DNA of 64,000 nucleotides from Nocardioides marmotae (GTDB taxonomy: Bacteria > Actinomycetota > Actinomycetes > Propionibacteriales > Nocardioidaceae). The stretch is from NCBI RefSeq assembly GCF_013177455.1, contig NZ_CP053660.1, positions 3,286,001 to 3,350,000 of the forward strand, in the 5' to 3' direction. The notes beneath the pieces are model-generated. The model was not told the DNA's origin, searched no databases, and was given only the letters and a program-made list of their open reading frames with translations. Below, one piece after another: positions 1 through 7,907 of this stretch. The position numbers and the translations under genes were made by a program. Within the stretch, counting starts at the first letter, position 1. Each line of letters starts with the position of its first letter.

Positions 1-1465
1 TCGCCTCGGTGAGCTCGTCCTCGGTGTCGCCCTCGGCCCACTCGATGCCGGCGTCCTGGGCCTGGGTGCCTTCGGCCCCGCCCTCCTGGGCGGAGTTGTC
101 CCGCGGCCGGGCGTTCGCGTACGCCGCGATGATGCCGTTGCCGTGGGTGTAGACGGTGTGCAGGTTCGACCAGTTGCGGTCGCCCTCGTTGATGCCGGAC
201 TGGTCGAGCTCGCGCACGGCGAGGACCAGCGCGCGCTCCTCCTCGCCGACGTTGTAGCGGTCGACGTCGAGCACGTCGGCGACCGAGTAGTAGGCGCGGA
301 CCTGCTGCTCCTGCTCGAAGGCGGCGCGCACGAGCTGGGGGTCGACCAGCGGGACCGAGGAGGTCTGCCGGTCCAGCGAGGCCAGGCCGGTGGAGAGGTC
401 CGCGCTCGCGGTGTACTGCTCGGTCTCCACGTCGGCCACGTCGTAGGCCGACCTGGTGGCCTCGATGTTGGCCTGGATGTACTCCTCCTCCTTGTCGGCC
501 TGGGAGGGGTTGACCTGGAACTGCTGGACGATGCCGGGCCAGATCAGGCCGAGCAGCACCGCCGAGAGCGCGAGCAGCGCCAGCCCCATCGAGGGCAGGA
601 TCCAGGTGCGGCGCCAGATGTTGAGGAAGAACAGCACCGCGCAGATCACCGCGATGCCCATCAGGATGTTCTTGGCCGGCAGCACCGCGTGGTCGTCGGT
701 GTAGCTCATGCCGGTGAACAGCTCGCCGTCCTGGGTGACCAGGTCGAAGCGGTCGAGGTAGTAGTCGACGCCCTTGGCCAGCACGAAGATGCCGAGCAGG
801 ACCGAGAGCTGCACCTGCGCGGCGCCCGAGAGCCGGTCGTGGGAGGCCTGGAGCCGGATGCCGCCGTACAGGTAGTGGACGACGGCGGCCGCGATCAGCG
901 CCACGACGACGACGGCCATCGTGAAGTCGACCAGGAAGTGCAGCCAGGGCAGGTCGAAGACGTAGAAGCCGATGTCGCGCCCGAAGTAGGGGTCGTCGTC
1001 ACCGAAGGAGGTGCCGTTGCGCCACAGCAGGTAGCTGCGCCACTCCCCCGCACCCGAGGTGCCGGCGAAGACGCCGAGCAGCAGCGCCACGCCCACCAGC
1101 AGCCAGGTGCGGATCGGGGTGACGGCCTCGCGGTAGCGGTCCAGGCCGGTCTGCTCCGGCGAGGGCAGTCGGAAGGTCGGGCGGTGGCGGTAGGCCAGCC
1201 ACATGTTGACCCCGACGACGATGCCCATCAGGGCGCCGAAGACGAGGAAGAGCCCGGTGCGGGTCCAGAACAGGGTCGTGAAGACCGAGCCGAAGTCGGC
1301 CCCGATGAACCACAGCCGATCGGTGTAGAAGGCGGCGAAGGTCGTCAGCCCGAAGAACCCGAGCACGACGACGACCGCCGTGATGATGAGGGCCCGCGAC
1401 CGGCGCGGCACCTCACGCTCGGGCGGAGGGGTGTCGCGAGGGTCGTCGGCGAACAGCTCGCTCAC
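1..1465 (-). CDS. UPF0182 family membrane protein (C-terminus beyond left edge)
   Basis: About 488 residues are visible, and the reading frame is still open at base 1, so the C-terminal part is missing. The N-terminal half has about seven hydrophobic segments, including stretches near the start codon and an NMWLAYRHRP loop. A large, probably extracytoplasmic domain begins near residue 310. This layout and motifs such as VLPAKNILM match the large actinobacterial UPF0182 (COG1615) membrane proteins, which have no established function. The GTG start is chosen because it overlaps the TGA stop of the upstream gene (GTGA), which implies translational coupling. Family assignment is firm; function is unknown. 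Confidence 0.9.
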   Translation of the reverse strand, partial: MSELFADDPRDTPPPEREVPRRSRALIITAVVVVLGFFGLTTFAAFYTDRLWFIGADFGSVFTTLFWTRTGLFLVFGALMGIVVGVNMWLAYRHRPTFRLPSPEQTGLDRYREAVTPIRTWLLVGVALLLGVFAGTSGAGEWRSYLLWRNGTSFGDDDPYFGRDIGFYVFDLPWLHFLVDFTMAVVVVALIAAAVVHYLYGGIRLQASHDRLSGAAQVQLSVLLGIFVLAKGVDYYLDRFDLVTQDGELFTGMSYTDDHAVLPAKNILMGIAVICAVLFFLNIWRRTWILPSMGLALLALSAVLLGLIWPGIVQQFQVNPSQADKEEEYIQANIEATRSAYDVADVETEQYTASADLSTGLASLDRQTSSVPLVDPQLVRAAFEQEQQVRAYYSVADVLDVDRYNVGEEERALVLAVRELDQSGINEGDRNWSNLHTVYTHGNGIIAAYANARPRDNSAQEGGAEGTQAQDAGIEWAEGDTEDELTEA

Positions 1466-2151
1466 GCCTCCCCTCCCGGCTGCTCGGTGCGGTCGGTGGT
1501 CTTCTCGTTCATCGTGTCGTCCTCCTCGAGCGTGGCCCGCAGCAGTGCGAGCAGGCCGGGCACCAGATCGGCGCCTCCGACGACCGACTGGTCGTCGTCG
1601 TGAGCGCGCAACCTCAGCGCGCAGTACGTGGATCCGTCGCGGGTCGCCCCCGCGACGATGCGGACCTCCTGCCGGTCCGGGTGCTCGCGCGCGAACTCCT
1701 CGGCCTCGGCGGGGTCCTCGGGCACCTCGGCGTCCGCGCCCGGCGGGAGCACGAGCCGCTCGACGACCGCGGCGCAGCCGACCACGCCGGCGGGCCACAG
1801 GATCGTCTCCAGCACCTGCTCCAACGGTACGTCGGGTGCCAGCTGGTCCTGCTCGACGGCCGTCAGCGACCCCTGCTCCGAGGACGCGTCGAGCCCCATC
1901 TGCGCAGCGAGCACGGGCTCCTGGCGCACCAGCGCCGCGGTCTCGACCAGCGCGTAGAGCCGCGCCGGCTGGTCCCAGCCGTCCCCGGCGAGGTGGCCCT
2001 CGATCTCCAGGACGGCCGAGGCGAGCGCGGGGTCGACGTCGAGGTCGTCGAGCAGGCCGTCCTGTTCCTCCCCGGTCTCGGTGGGCAGGTCGGCGCCCTC
2101 GGGCACGTCGGCGCCCTCGGGCAGGTCGGCGTTCTCGGGCAGGTCGCTCAC
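1462..2151 (-). CDS. PPA1309-like conserved actinobacterial protein
   Basis: Predicted soluble acidic protein of 229 residues. The N-terminus carries a repetitive stretch in which short LPEGAD-type units recur (roughly residues 4-24). The rest looks globular, with a conserved ALVETAALVRQEP segment and a QDQLAPD-like segment in the middle. It has no signal peptide or membrane helix. I recognise it as the PPA1309-type family that lies between the PDZ/Lon protease and the UPF0182 gene in many actinobacteria. No biochemical role is known. It overlaps the UPF0182 start by 4 nt and follows the protease gene by 1 nt, so the three are probably one transcript. Confidence 0.75.
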   Translation of the reverse strand: MSDLPENADLPEGADVPEGADLPTETGEEQDGLLDDLDVDPALASAVLEIEGHLAGDGWDQPARLYALVETAALVRQEPVLAAQMGLDASSEQGSLTAVEQDQLAPDVPLEQVLETILWPAGVVGCAAVVERLVLPPGADAEVPEDPAEAEEFAREHPDRQEVRIVAGATRDGSTYCALRLRAHDDDQSVVGGADLVPGLLALLRATLEEDDTMNEKTTDRTEQPGGEA

Positions 2152-2152
2152 G

Positions 2153-3196
2153 TCAGTCCTCGCAGCTCGGCAGCTTCGCGTCAGGGTCCTTCACCCAGGC
2201 CTCGATCGCCTCGACGGCGTCGTGCATGGTCTCGGCGCGGACCAGGCGCATGTCTTCGTTCGGGGCGCCCAGGGCGTCCGCGCAGTTGTCCGGCGGCACC
2301 AGGAAGAGCTCGGCGCCCGCGTCGCGGGCCCCGACGATCTTCTGCTGGATGCCGCCGATGGGGCCGACCTTCCCCTCGGGGTCGATCGTCCCGGTCCCGG
2401 CAACGGTCTTGCCGCCGGTCAGGGAGCCCTCGGTGAGGGTGTCGTAGATGCCCAGGCTGAACATCAGGCCGGCGCTGGGCCCGCCGATCGCCGGGTCGAC
2501 CTTGACCTCGACCTCGAACGGGAACGTGTAGCCGGTGCCGAGCCGGACCCCCACCTGGGGCGTGCCGTCGACGAGCTCGGGCACGACCTCGACGGTCCGC
2601 TCCTCGCCCTTGCGCAGCACGCGGAAGGTCACCGGCTCGCCCTCGGGCGTCGCCTGGACGGCGTCCACGAGGTCCTGCGGCTCCTCGATCTCGGTGCCGT
2701 TGGCCTCGAGGAACACGTCGCCCGTCTGGAGCTTGCCGTCGGCCGGGGTGTCCTTGCTGACCAGCAGCACCTCGACGGCCGGCTCCACGTCGTACCCCAG
2801 CTCCTGGAGGGCGACCGCGGTCGCGACGTCCTGGGAGGTGACCATGTCGACGGCGCCCTCCTCGCGGTTCTGCTCGTCGGTGGTGCCCTGCTCGTAGACG
2901 GCGTCGTAGGGATAGACCGCGTCCTCGTCGCTCAGCCAGTCGCCGAGCACCTCGAAGAGCGAGACCTCGGCGTTGGGCCGGGAGACGAACACCGTGGTCA
3001 TCCGCAGCTCGCCGTCGTCGCGGTAGGTCTGCTCGCCGTCGATCTCGACGATCTCCGAGCCGCCGTCCTCACCGAGGACGTCGACGGTCAGCCCGGGCTC
3101 GTAGGTGACGTAGGGCAGCGGGGTCCGGGCGGCGGCGACGAGCAGCGCGACCACGAGCGGCACCGCCAGGAGGGCGGCGAGCGTACGCTGCGTCAT
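2153..3196 (-). CDS. Membrane-anchored PDZ / Lon-like serine protease (YlbL type)
   Basis: Protein of 347 residues. An N-terminal membrane anchor (about residues 5-23) precedes an extracytoplasmic region. A PDZ domain follows (about 140-210, with GDVFLEANGTEI), then a Lon-type S16 protease domain (about 225-335). The catalytic serine is visible in GGPSAGLMFS (Ser241) and the general-base lysine in GGIQQKIVGA (Lys286), so the Ser-Lys dyad is intact. The architecture matches the YlbL/Rv3194c-like family, which lacks the AAA+ motor of true Lon. The likely role is ATP-independent cleavage of envelope or membrane substrates. It is the first gene of the leftward cluster with the PPA1309-like and UPF0182 genes. 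Confidence 0.9.
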   Translation of the reverse strand: MTQRTLAALLAVPLVVALLVAAARTPLPYVTYEPGLTVDVLGEDGGSEIVEIDGEQTYRDDGELRMTTVFVSRPNAEVSLFEVLGDWLSDEDAVYPYDAVYEQGTTDEQNREEGAVDMVTSQDVATAVALQELGYDVEPAVEVLLVSKDTPADGKLQTGDVFLEANGTEIEEPQDLVDAVQATPEGEPVTFRVLRKGEERTVEVVPELVDGTPQVGVRLGTGYTFPFEVEVKVDPAIGGPSAGLMFSLGIYDTLTEGSLTGGKTVAGTGTIDPEGKVGPIGGIQQKIVGARDAGAELFLVPPDNCADALGAPNEDMRLVRAETMHDAVEAIEAWVKDPDAKLPSCED

Positions 3197-3261
3197 GCCG
3201 CCACCTTCTCATCCGGCGGAAACCCGCGCCGGGCCAGCCCGAAAAGGCGGCCGGAGGGTGA

Positions 3262-3489
3262 TCAGGAGGCGCGGCGCGAGGGGCGCACGGCGACGCCGGT
3301 GCTGCGGTCCTGCTGGTGCGGGCGGGCGGCGTACGTCGGCCGGTGGCCGTGCTCGATCGCGGCGCCCATCCGGCGCACGGCGACCTCGCGATCGACCTCG
3401 CCCCGGCCCTCGCGGCCCAGCCAGGACACCCACGCCATCGCCACGACCGTCACCACGGCGGGCGGCACGAGCCACAGCAGGATCTCCAC
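3262..3489 (-). CDS. Small single-pass membrane protein, unknown function
   Basis: Protein of 75 residues with a clear N-terminal transmembrane helix (about residues 3-24). A basic cytoplasmic tail follows (HGHRPTYAARPHQQD and onward). I do not recognise a characterised family. The GTG start is supported by a TAGGCT box at 3497-3502, seven bases upstream, which predicts a leaderless mRNA. The frame is free of competing ORFs with recognisable homology, and the gene lies alone between moaE and the PDZ protease. The membrane location is clear; any function is unassigned. Confidence 0.6.
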   Translation of the reverse strand: MEILLWLVPPAVVTVVAMAWVSWLGREGRGEVDREVAVRRMGAAIEHGHRPTYAARPHQQDRSTGVAVRPSRRAS

Positions 3490-3559
3490 GCGCCGCAGCC
3501 TAGGCAGCGTCCCGCCCGATCCGGCGGAGCCACGCCCGTCGCCCGCGCTGTCGCCGGTG

Positions 3560-3988
3560 CTACGGGGAGCCGACCCACTCCTCGGTGCCGTCGCCGAAGC
3601 GCTGGTGCTTCCAGATCGGCACCTCCGCCTTGAGGGTGTCGATCAGCGCGCGGGAGGCCTCGAAGGCGGCCCCGCGGTGGGAGGAGACGGTCGCGACGAC
3701 GACGGCGGCGTCGCCGATGTCGAGGGTGCCGACCCGGTGGACGGCCGCGAGCCCGTGGACGTCGTGCTCCTCGGCCACCCGCTCGCACACCGCGGTGAGC
3801 CGGTCGAGCGCCGTCGGGTGCGCGGAGTAGTCCAGGCCGGTGACCCCCTTGCCCCCGTCGTGGTCGCGGACCCGGCCGACGAAGAGCACCAGGCCGCCGG
3901 AGGCGTCGTCGTCGAGGGAGCCCAGCACCTCCTCCACGTCGAGGGGCGTCTCGCGCAGGCCGACGAGCCGGACGGCGGGATGGGTCAT
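3560..3988 (-). CDS. moaE: Molybdopterin synthase catalytic subunit MoaE
   Basis: Protein of 142 residues, the usual MoaE length. MoaE is the large subunit of molybdopterin synthase, which transfers sulfur from thiocarboxylated MoaD to precursor Z in molybdenum cofactor synthesis. Family landmarks are LFVGRVRDHDGG near residue 36, a VHRVGTLDIGD-like strand and the closing KAEVPIWKHQRF segment. The lysine there is the conserved catalytic-loop lysine. ATG at 3988 is preceded by TAGGGT (3996-4001) at seven bases, so a leaderless transcript is likely. No moaD gene lies next to it. moeZ, which activates such sulfur carriers, is 30 kb away in the window. Confidence 0.93.
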   Translation of the reverse strand: MTHPAVRLVGLRETPLDVEEVLGSLDDDASGGLVLFVGRVRDHDGGKGVTGLDYSAHPTALDRLTAVCERVAEEHDVHGLAAVHRVGTLDIGDAAVVVATVSSHRGAAFEASRALIDTLKAEVPIWKHQRFGDGTEEWVGSP

Positions 3989-4030
3989 GGGGGCGACCCT
4001 AGTCCTGGGCGCCCCGGCTACCTTGGGACC

Positions 4031-5434
4031 ATGACCAACAACCCGTCGGACGGCCCCGACGACGGCCAGGACCCGGGCCAGAATCCCTTCAAGGGCACGC
4101 CCTTCGAGGCGTTCTTCTCCGGTGGCGCCGGAGGCTTCCCGGGCGGTCTGCCCGGAGGCTTCCCGGGTGGGATGCCCGGAGGGATGCCGGACCTCTCCGC
4201 GCTCTTCGGCCAGATCCAGGCGATGATGCAGCCCTACGACGGGCCGCTGAACTGGACCCTCGCCCTCGACACCGCCCGCAAGGCCGTGCCGCAGCCCGAC
4301 CCGACGCCCACCCAGCGCCAGAAGGACGCCGTCGCCGACGCGCTGCGCCTGGCCGACCACTGGCTCGACGAGACCACCACGTTCCCCTCGGGCGTGACCT
4401 CGACGGCCGCGTGGAGCCGCGCGGAGTGGGTCGTGGCCACCGCTGACGTGTGGAAGGTGCTGGTCGAGCCGGTCGCCCTCCAGTCCACCCAGGGCATCGC
4501 CGACGCGCTCCCGCCGGAGGCCAAGGCGCAGGCCGGGCCGATCCTCGGCATCCTCGGCAAGGCCGTCGGCGCGATGCTCGCCAGCCAGGTCGGCTCGGGC
4601 CTCGGCGCCCTGGCCGGTGAGGTGCTGAGCGTCTCCGACGTCGGCGTACCCCTCACCGAGCCGGGCCGGGCCGCGCTGCTGCCCGCGAACATCGCCGCCT
4701 TCCGCGAGGGCCTCGACGTCACCGAGGACGACGTGGTGCTCTACCTCGCGCTGCGCGAGGCCGCCCACCAGCGCCTCTTCGCCCACGTGCCGTGGCTGCG
4801 CGAGCACGTCCTCGCCGCGGTCACCGACTACGCCAAGGGCGTGGAGATCAACGCCGAGGCGATCCAGTCGCGCATCGAGGAGCAGATGCGCGGGATCGAC
4901 CCCAACGACCCCGCCTCGATGCAGCAGCTGCTCGAGGGCGGCCTGTTCGAGATGCCGAAGTCGCCGCGTCAGGAGGCCGCGCTCCAGCGGCTCGAGACCG
5001 CGCTCGCCCTGGTCGAGGGCTGGGTCGACGAGGTCGTCGGCCAGGCCACCGCCACCCGGATGCCGGCCGCGGCCAAGATGCAGGAGGCGGTACGCCGCCG
5101 GCGCGCCGCCGGCGGACCCGCCGAGCAGACCTTCGCCTCGCTCGTGGGGCTCGAGCTGCGCCCGCGCCGCCTGCGCGACGCCTCCACCCTGTGGGGCTCG
5201 CTGCGCAGCCGCCAGGGCATCGAGGGCCGCGACGGGGTGTGGATGCACCCCGACCTGCTCCCGACCCCGGCCGACCTCGACGACCCGCTCGGCTTCCGCG
5301 AGGACTCCGCGGCCCCGGCCTCGTTGAGCGAGGAGGACTTCGACGCCGAGCTGCGCAAGCTGCTCGACCCGAGCTCCCCCGAGGGCCCCGAGTCGCCCGA
5401 GTCCCCCGAGTCCCCCAAGCCCTCCGAGGAGTGA
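4031..5434 (+). CDS. Zincin-like hydrolase of the F420-biosynthesis-associated family (DUF2342)
   Basis: Protein of 467 residues. It has a glycine/proline-rich N-terminus (about residues 30-55, repeats of GGFPGG) and a helical body. The REAAHQRLF signature at about residues 242-250 is the degenerate metallopeptidase-like motif of the DUF2342/zincin_2 family, often labelled 'putative hydrolase, coenzyme F420 biosynthesis associated'. The acidic C-terminal tail repeats PESPESP. No substrate is known. ATG at 4031 lies six bases after TACCTT (4019-4024), predicting a leaderless mRNA divergent from moaE. Its stop overlaps the Nudix start (GTGA). As recalled, the M. tuberculosis counterpart is Rv3195. 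Confidence 0.88.
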   Translation: MTNNPSDGPDDGQDPGQNPFKGTPFEAFFSGGAGGFPGGLPGGFPGGMPGGMPDLSALFGQIQAMMQPYDGPLNWTLALDTARKAVPQPDPTPTQRQKDAVADALRLADHWLDETTTFPSGVTSTAAWSRAEWVVATADVWKVLVEPVALQSTQGIADALPPEAKAQAGPILGILGKAVGAMLASQVGSGLGALAGEVLSVSDVGVPLTEPGRAALLPANIAAFREGLDVTEDDVVLYLALREAAHQRLFAHVPWLREHVLAAVTDYAKGVEINAEAIQSRIEEQMRGIDPNDPASMQQLLEGGLFEMPKSPRQEAALQRLETALALVEGWVDEVVGQATATRMPAAAKMQEAVRRRRAAGGPAEQTFASLVGLELRPRRLRDASTLWGSLRSRQGIEGRDGVWMHPDLLPTPADLDDPLGFREDSAAPASLSEEDFDAELRKLLDPSSPEGPESPESPESPKPSEE

Positions 5435-6057
5435 GCCTCCACGCCGACGCGCTCGCGCTGCTCGAGGGCTGGGCCGCGCCGAGTGCCGAGCAGGAGACGC
5501 TGCGCGAGCGGTACGTCGCCCACCTGCGCGCCCACCCCGACGGGCTCCAGCGCGGCTGCCGCCCTGACCACGTCACCGCCAGCACGCTGGTGGTCGACGC
5601 GGCCGGCGAGCGGGCGCTGCTGACGCTGCACGCCAAGGCGCGCGAGTGGTTCCAGCTCGGCGGGCACTGCGAGGCCGGTGACACCACGCTCGCCGGCGCG
5701 GCCCTGCGCGAGGCGACCGAGGAGTCCGGGATCGCCGGGCTGGTCGTCGACCCGCAGCCGGTGCACCTCTCCGAGCACGCCGTGCCGTTCTGCGGCGGAC
5801 CGCAGGCGGGCGGGCGCCCCGTGCACCACCTCGACGTCCGCTTCCTCGCGGTCGCGCCGGCGGAGGCGACGTACGCGGTGAGCGAGGAGTCGGTCGACGT
5901 GCGCTGGTGGCCGCTGGACGCGCTGCCCAACCCCGAGCTGGCCGAGCTGGTCGCGCTCGGCGCGGCCCGGCTGGCCCGGGTGGCCCAGATGGCTCAGTCG
6001 ACGTCCTCGCCGGGCGGCGGGTCCATCCGCTCCGCCGCCGACCAGCCCGCCAGGTAG
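5431..6057 (+). CDS. Nudix hydrolase
   Basis: Protein of 208 residues with a Nudix fold. The Nudix box is seen around residues 77-101, with GGHCEAGD followed by REATEESGI. It is a one-residue-longer variant of the standard box that is common in actinobacterial Nudix proteins. The substrate (nucleoside diphosphate-X) cannot be read from the sequence. GTG at 5431 overlaps the stop of the zincin-like gene by 4 nt, so the pair is translationally coupled. Its last 64 bases overlap the 3' end of the opposite-strand metalloprotease gene, and both reading frames look genuine. Confidence 0.85.
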   Translation: MSLHADALALLEGWAAPSAEQETLRERYVAHLRAHPDGLQRGCRPDHVTASTLVVDAAGERALLTLHAKAREWFQLGGHCEAGDTTLAGAALREATEESGIAGLVVDPQPVHLSEHAVPFCGGPQAGGRPVHHLDVRFLAVAPAEATYAVSEESVDVRWWPLDALPNPELAELVALGAARLARVAQMAQSTSSPGGGSIRSAADQPAR

Positions 6058-6524
6058 CCCTTGGCCCGCTCGGCCTGGGGGTAGCGGTCCACCCACGCCC
6101 AGAACCGGGCGTCGTGGCCGGCCTCGATCAGGTGCGCGAGCTCGTGGACCATGACGTAGTCGATGACCCACGAGGGCATCCCCTGCAGCCGGGTGGACAG
6201 CCGGATCGCCCGCTCCCGCGGGGTGCAGGAGCCCCACCGGGAGTTCTGGTTGTCGACCCACCGCACGGAGTCCGGGGCGGCGATCCCGCCGAGGTACCGG
6301 TTGCTGAGCACCTTCGCGCGGGCCAGGAGGTCGTCGTCGGAGGGGCGGGCGCGCTGCTCGGAGCGCTCCAGCCGGGCGACCATCCGCTCGACCCAGTCGG
6401 CCTCCTCCGCGCGGGAGAGGCTGGCGGGCACGAGCACCACGATCCGCTCACCGTCGCGGTAGGCCGAGACGGTGTGGCGACGCCGCTCGGAGCGGCGTAC
6501 CTCCACGGCGGGGGGTACTCCCAT
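5994..6524 (-). CDS. YgjP/DUF45-type zinc metallopeptidase
   Basis: Protein of 176 residues. It carries the family hallmarks NSRWGSC near residue 93 and the zinc-binding HELAHLIEAGH motif near residue 127 (HExxH plus a third ligand), followed by the FWAWVDRYPQ segment. This is the YgjP/M48-related metal-dependent protease domain. Its substrates are unknown in actinobacteria. ATG at 6524 is preceded by TAAGTT (6532-6537) at seven bases, a leaderless arrangement. The 3' end overlaps the Nudix gene on the other strand. Confidence 0.9.
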   Translation of the reverse strand: MGVPPAVEVRRSERRRHTVSAYRDGERIVVLVPASLSRAEEADWVERMVARLERSEQRARPSDDDLLARAKVLSNRYLGGIAAPDSVRWVDNQNSRWGSCTPRERAIRLSTRLQGMPSWVIDYVMVHELAHLIEAGHDARFWAWVDRYPQAERAKGYLAGWSAAERMDPPPGEDVD

Positions 6525-6534
6525 GTGAGGAAAC

Positions 6535-7596
6535 TTACTTTGCCGCCCACCTCAGCAGGTGCTCCTTCGGCCAGGTGTTGACGATGCGGTCCGGCTCGAT
6601 GCCCGCCGCGGCGGCCCGCTCGGCGCCGTACCAGAGGAAGTCCAGCTGCCCCGGGGCGTGCGCGTCGCTGTCGATGGAGAACACGCAGCCGACGTCGCGG
6701 GCGAGCTCGAGCAGCTCGGTCGGCGGGTCGCGCCGCTCGGGCCGGGAGTTGATCTCGACCGCCACGTCGTGCTCCGCGCAGGACTCGAAGACCGCGCGGG
6801 CGTCGAACTGCGAGGGCGGGCGCGTGCCGCGGCCGCCGGTGACCAGCCGCCCGGTGCAGTGCCCGAGCACGTTGACGTGGCGGTCGCGGGTGGCAGCGAC
6901 CATCCGCCGGGTCATCGCGTCGCGGTCCATCCGCAGCTTGGAGTGGACACTGGCGACCCGGACGTCGAGCCGGTCGAGCATCTCGGTGGTCTGGTCCAGC
7001 GACCCGTCGTCGAGGATGTCGACCTCGATCCCCTTGAGCAGGGTGAAGGCGCCCCCGAGGTGGTCGTTGACCGCGTCGATGACGTCGAGCTGGCGGGCCA
7101 GCCGCTCCGCGCTGAGCCCTCGGGCGACCTTGAGCCGCGGGGAGTGGTCGGTGAGCACGAGGTAGTCGCGGCCGAGCTCCATCGCGGTGATCGCCATCTC
7201 CTCGATCGGCGAGCCGCCGTCGGACCAGTCGGAGTGGGAGTGGCAGTCCCCCCGCAGCGCGGCGTGCAGGTCGTGGGCGCCGTGCTCGTCGGCCACGAGC
7301 GGTCCGGCGTACGCCGCCTCGAGCTCGGCCAGCCGGCGCGGCGTCTCCCCCCGGACCGCCTCGGCGATCACCCGTCCCGAGGACGTCCCGACCCCGGGCA
7401 GGTCGGTCAGGGTGCCGTCCTCGACCATCCGGGCGACCTCGTCGTCGGGCAGCGGCAGGATCACCGCGGCCGCGCCGCGGTAGGCCTTGACCTTGTAGGT
7501 GTCCTCACGGGCCCGCTCCAGCAGGAACGCGATCCGCCGCAGCGCGGCGACCGGCCCCGCGGCGTACGCCTGCGGCTCGTCGGGTACGTCGCCCAC
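6535..7596 (-). CDS. PHP-domain phosphoesterase with N-terminal helix-hairpin-helix (PolX-like)
   Basis: Protein of 353 residues. The N-terminal part (about 10-95) resembles the PolX 8-kDa/HhH region, with LTDLPGVGTSSGRVI. A PHP domain follows with metal-ligand motifs HSHSDWSDG, LTDHSP, GIEVDI, HSKL, GHCTGR and SDAHAPG. The family includes histidinol phosphatases and the PHP nuclease of PolX. There is no polymerase palm domain here, so it is a stand-alone phosphoesterase of unknown substrate. An upstream frame is open to 7806. The GTG at 7596 is chosen because GGAAGGAGGCGG lies just upstream, an excellent ribosome binding site. Confidence 0.87.
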   Translation of the reverse strand: MGDVPDEPQAYAAGPVAALRRIAFLLERAREDTYKVKAYRGAAAVILPLPDDEVARMVEDGTLTDLPGVGTSSGRVIAEAVRGETPRRLAELEAAYAGPLVADEHGAHDLHAALRGDCHSHSDWSDGGSPIEEMAITAMELGRDYLVLTDHSPRLKVARGLSAERLARQLDVIDAVNDHLGGAFTLLKGIEVDILDDGSLDQTTEMLDRLDVRVASVHSKLRMDRDAMTRRMVAATRDRHVNVLGHCTGRLVTGGRGTRPPSQFDARAVFESCAEHDVAVEINSRPERRDPPTELLELARDVGCVFSIDSDAHAPGQLDFLWYGAERAAAAGIEPDRIVNTWPKEHLLRWAAK

Positions 7597-7742
7597 GACC
7601 CGCCTCCTTCCGACTTTCTTCTCTCCACAGGCGGTGGAGGACCGTTCTCCCTGGTCAGCCGCCCGCCGGGCCGACGCCCGGGCGTGTCCTCCCCAGGCTC
7701 CTCCCGGTACCCGCGGCGTGTCTCCACGGGTCCGCCCCGCGC

Positions 7743-7773
7743 TCCACAGCCTTCTCCACAGCTCTGTCCACAG
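7743..7773 (+). repeat. Three TCCACAG iterons with 12-bp period
   Basis: TCCACAG occurs at 7743-7749, 7755-7761 and 7767-7773, exactly 12 bases apart. A fourth copy lies at 7624-7630. The third unit, CTGTCCACA (7764-7772), differs by one base from the actinobacterial DnaA-box form TTGTCCACA. The repeat is seen directly. A DnaA or other regulator binding role is inference. Confidence 0.5.
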
Positions 7774-7790
7774 GCTGAGGATCGGCGGCG

Positions 7791-7819
7791 TTGACCGCCC
7801 GAGCACCCGAACCTAGCGT
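7791..7819 (+). promoter_or_regulatory. Sigma-70-like promoter (TTGACC-17-TAGCGT)
   Basis: A TTGACC box at 7791-7796 and a TAGCGT box at 7814-7819 are separated by exactly 17 bases, the best housekeeping-type promoter I noticed in the window. It points right, but no plus-strand gene follows before 8869. Transcription would start near 7826 and run straight into the hairpin at 7831-7899. Confidence 0.45.
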
Positions 7820-7825
7820 GGGGAA

Positions 7826-7899
7826 CAGCCGAGGCCCCCGGGTCCGGCGCAGGAGATCCGCAAGGGGAAGGCGGATCTCAGGCGCCGGCCGGGGGCCTC
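7826..7899 (+). ncRNA. Candidate small RNA made of one long hairpin
   Basis: Inferred only from position. It follows a consensus-like promoter (7791-7819) and consists almost entirely of a long hairpin. There is no open frame with a ribosome binding site. It might equally be antisense to the 3' end of the enoyl-CoA hydratase gene or just a terminator. I do not recognise a known RNA family. Confidence 0.3.
7831..7899. terminator. Long inverted repeat, likely terminator of the enoyl-CoA hydratase gene
   Basis: Arms of about 28-30 bases pair with few mismatches around an AAGGGGAAG loop (7862-7870). The outer arm begins GAGGCCCCCGG and the inner segment is GAGATCCGC / GCGGATCTC. It lies nine bases after the stop of the leftward enoyl-CoA hydratase gene. 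There is no T-tract on either side. Confidence 0.6.
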
Positions 7900-7907
7900 G
7901 CGGCACG

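Larger units (their letters stand above)
7597..7907. other. Intergenic region with iterons, promoter and giant hairpin
   Basis: This 311-base gap between a PHP phosphoesterase start and an enoyl-CoA hydratase stop contains no convincing gene. It holds several TCCACAG copies, a plus-strand promoter-like element and a long hairpin, each listed separately. The rest is GC-rich sequence without recognisable signals. Confidence 0.6.

Noticed and set aside
143..1603. 486-codon plus-strand open frame opposite the UPF0182 gene
   Set aside because: The opposite strand gives a clear membrane-protein family; this frame is a low-complexity shadow typical of GC-rich DNA.
7764..7772. Replication origin suggested by the DnaA-box-like site
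   Set aside because: There are no dnaA, dnaN or gyr genes nearby and the sites are few and diverged; not called an origin.
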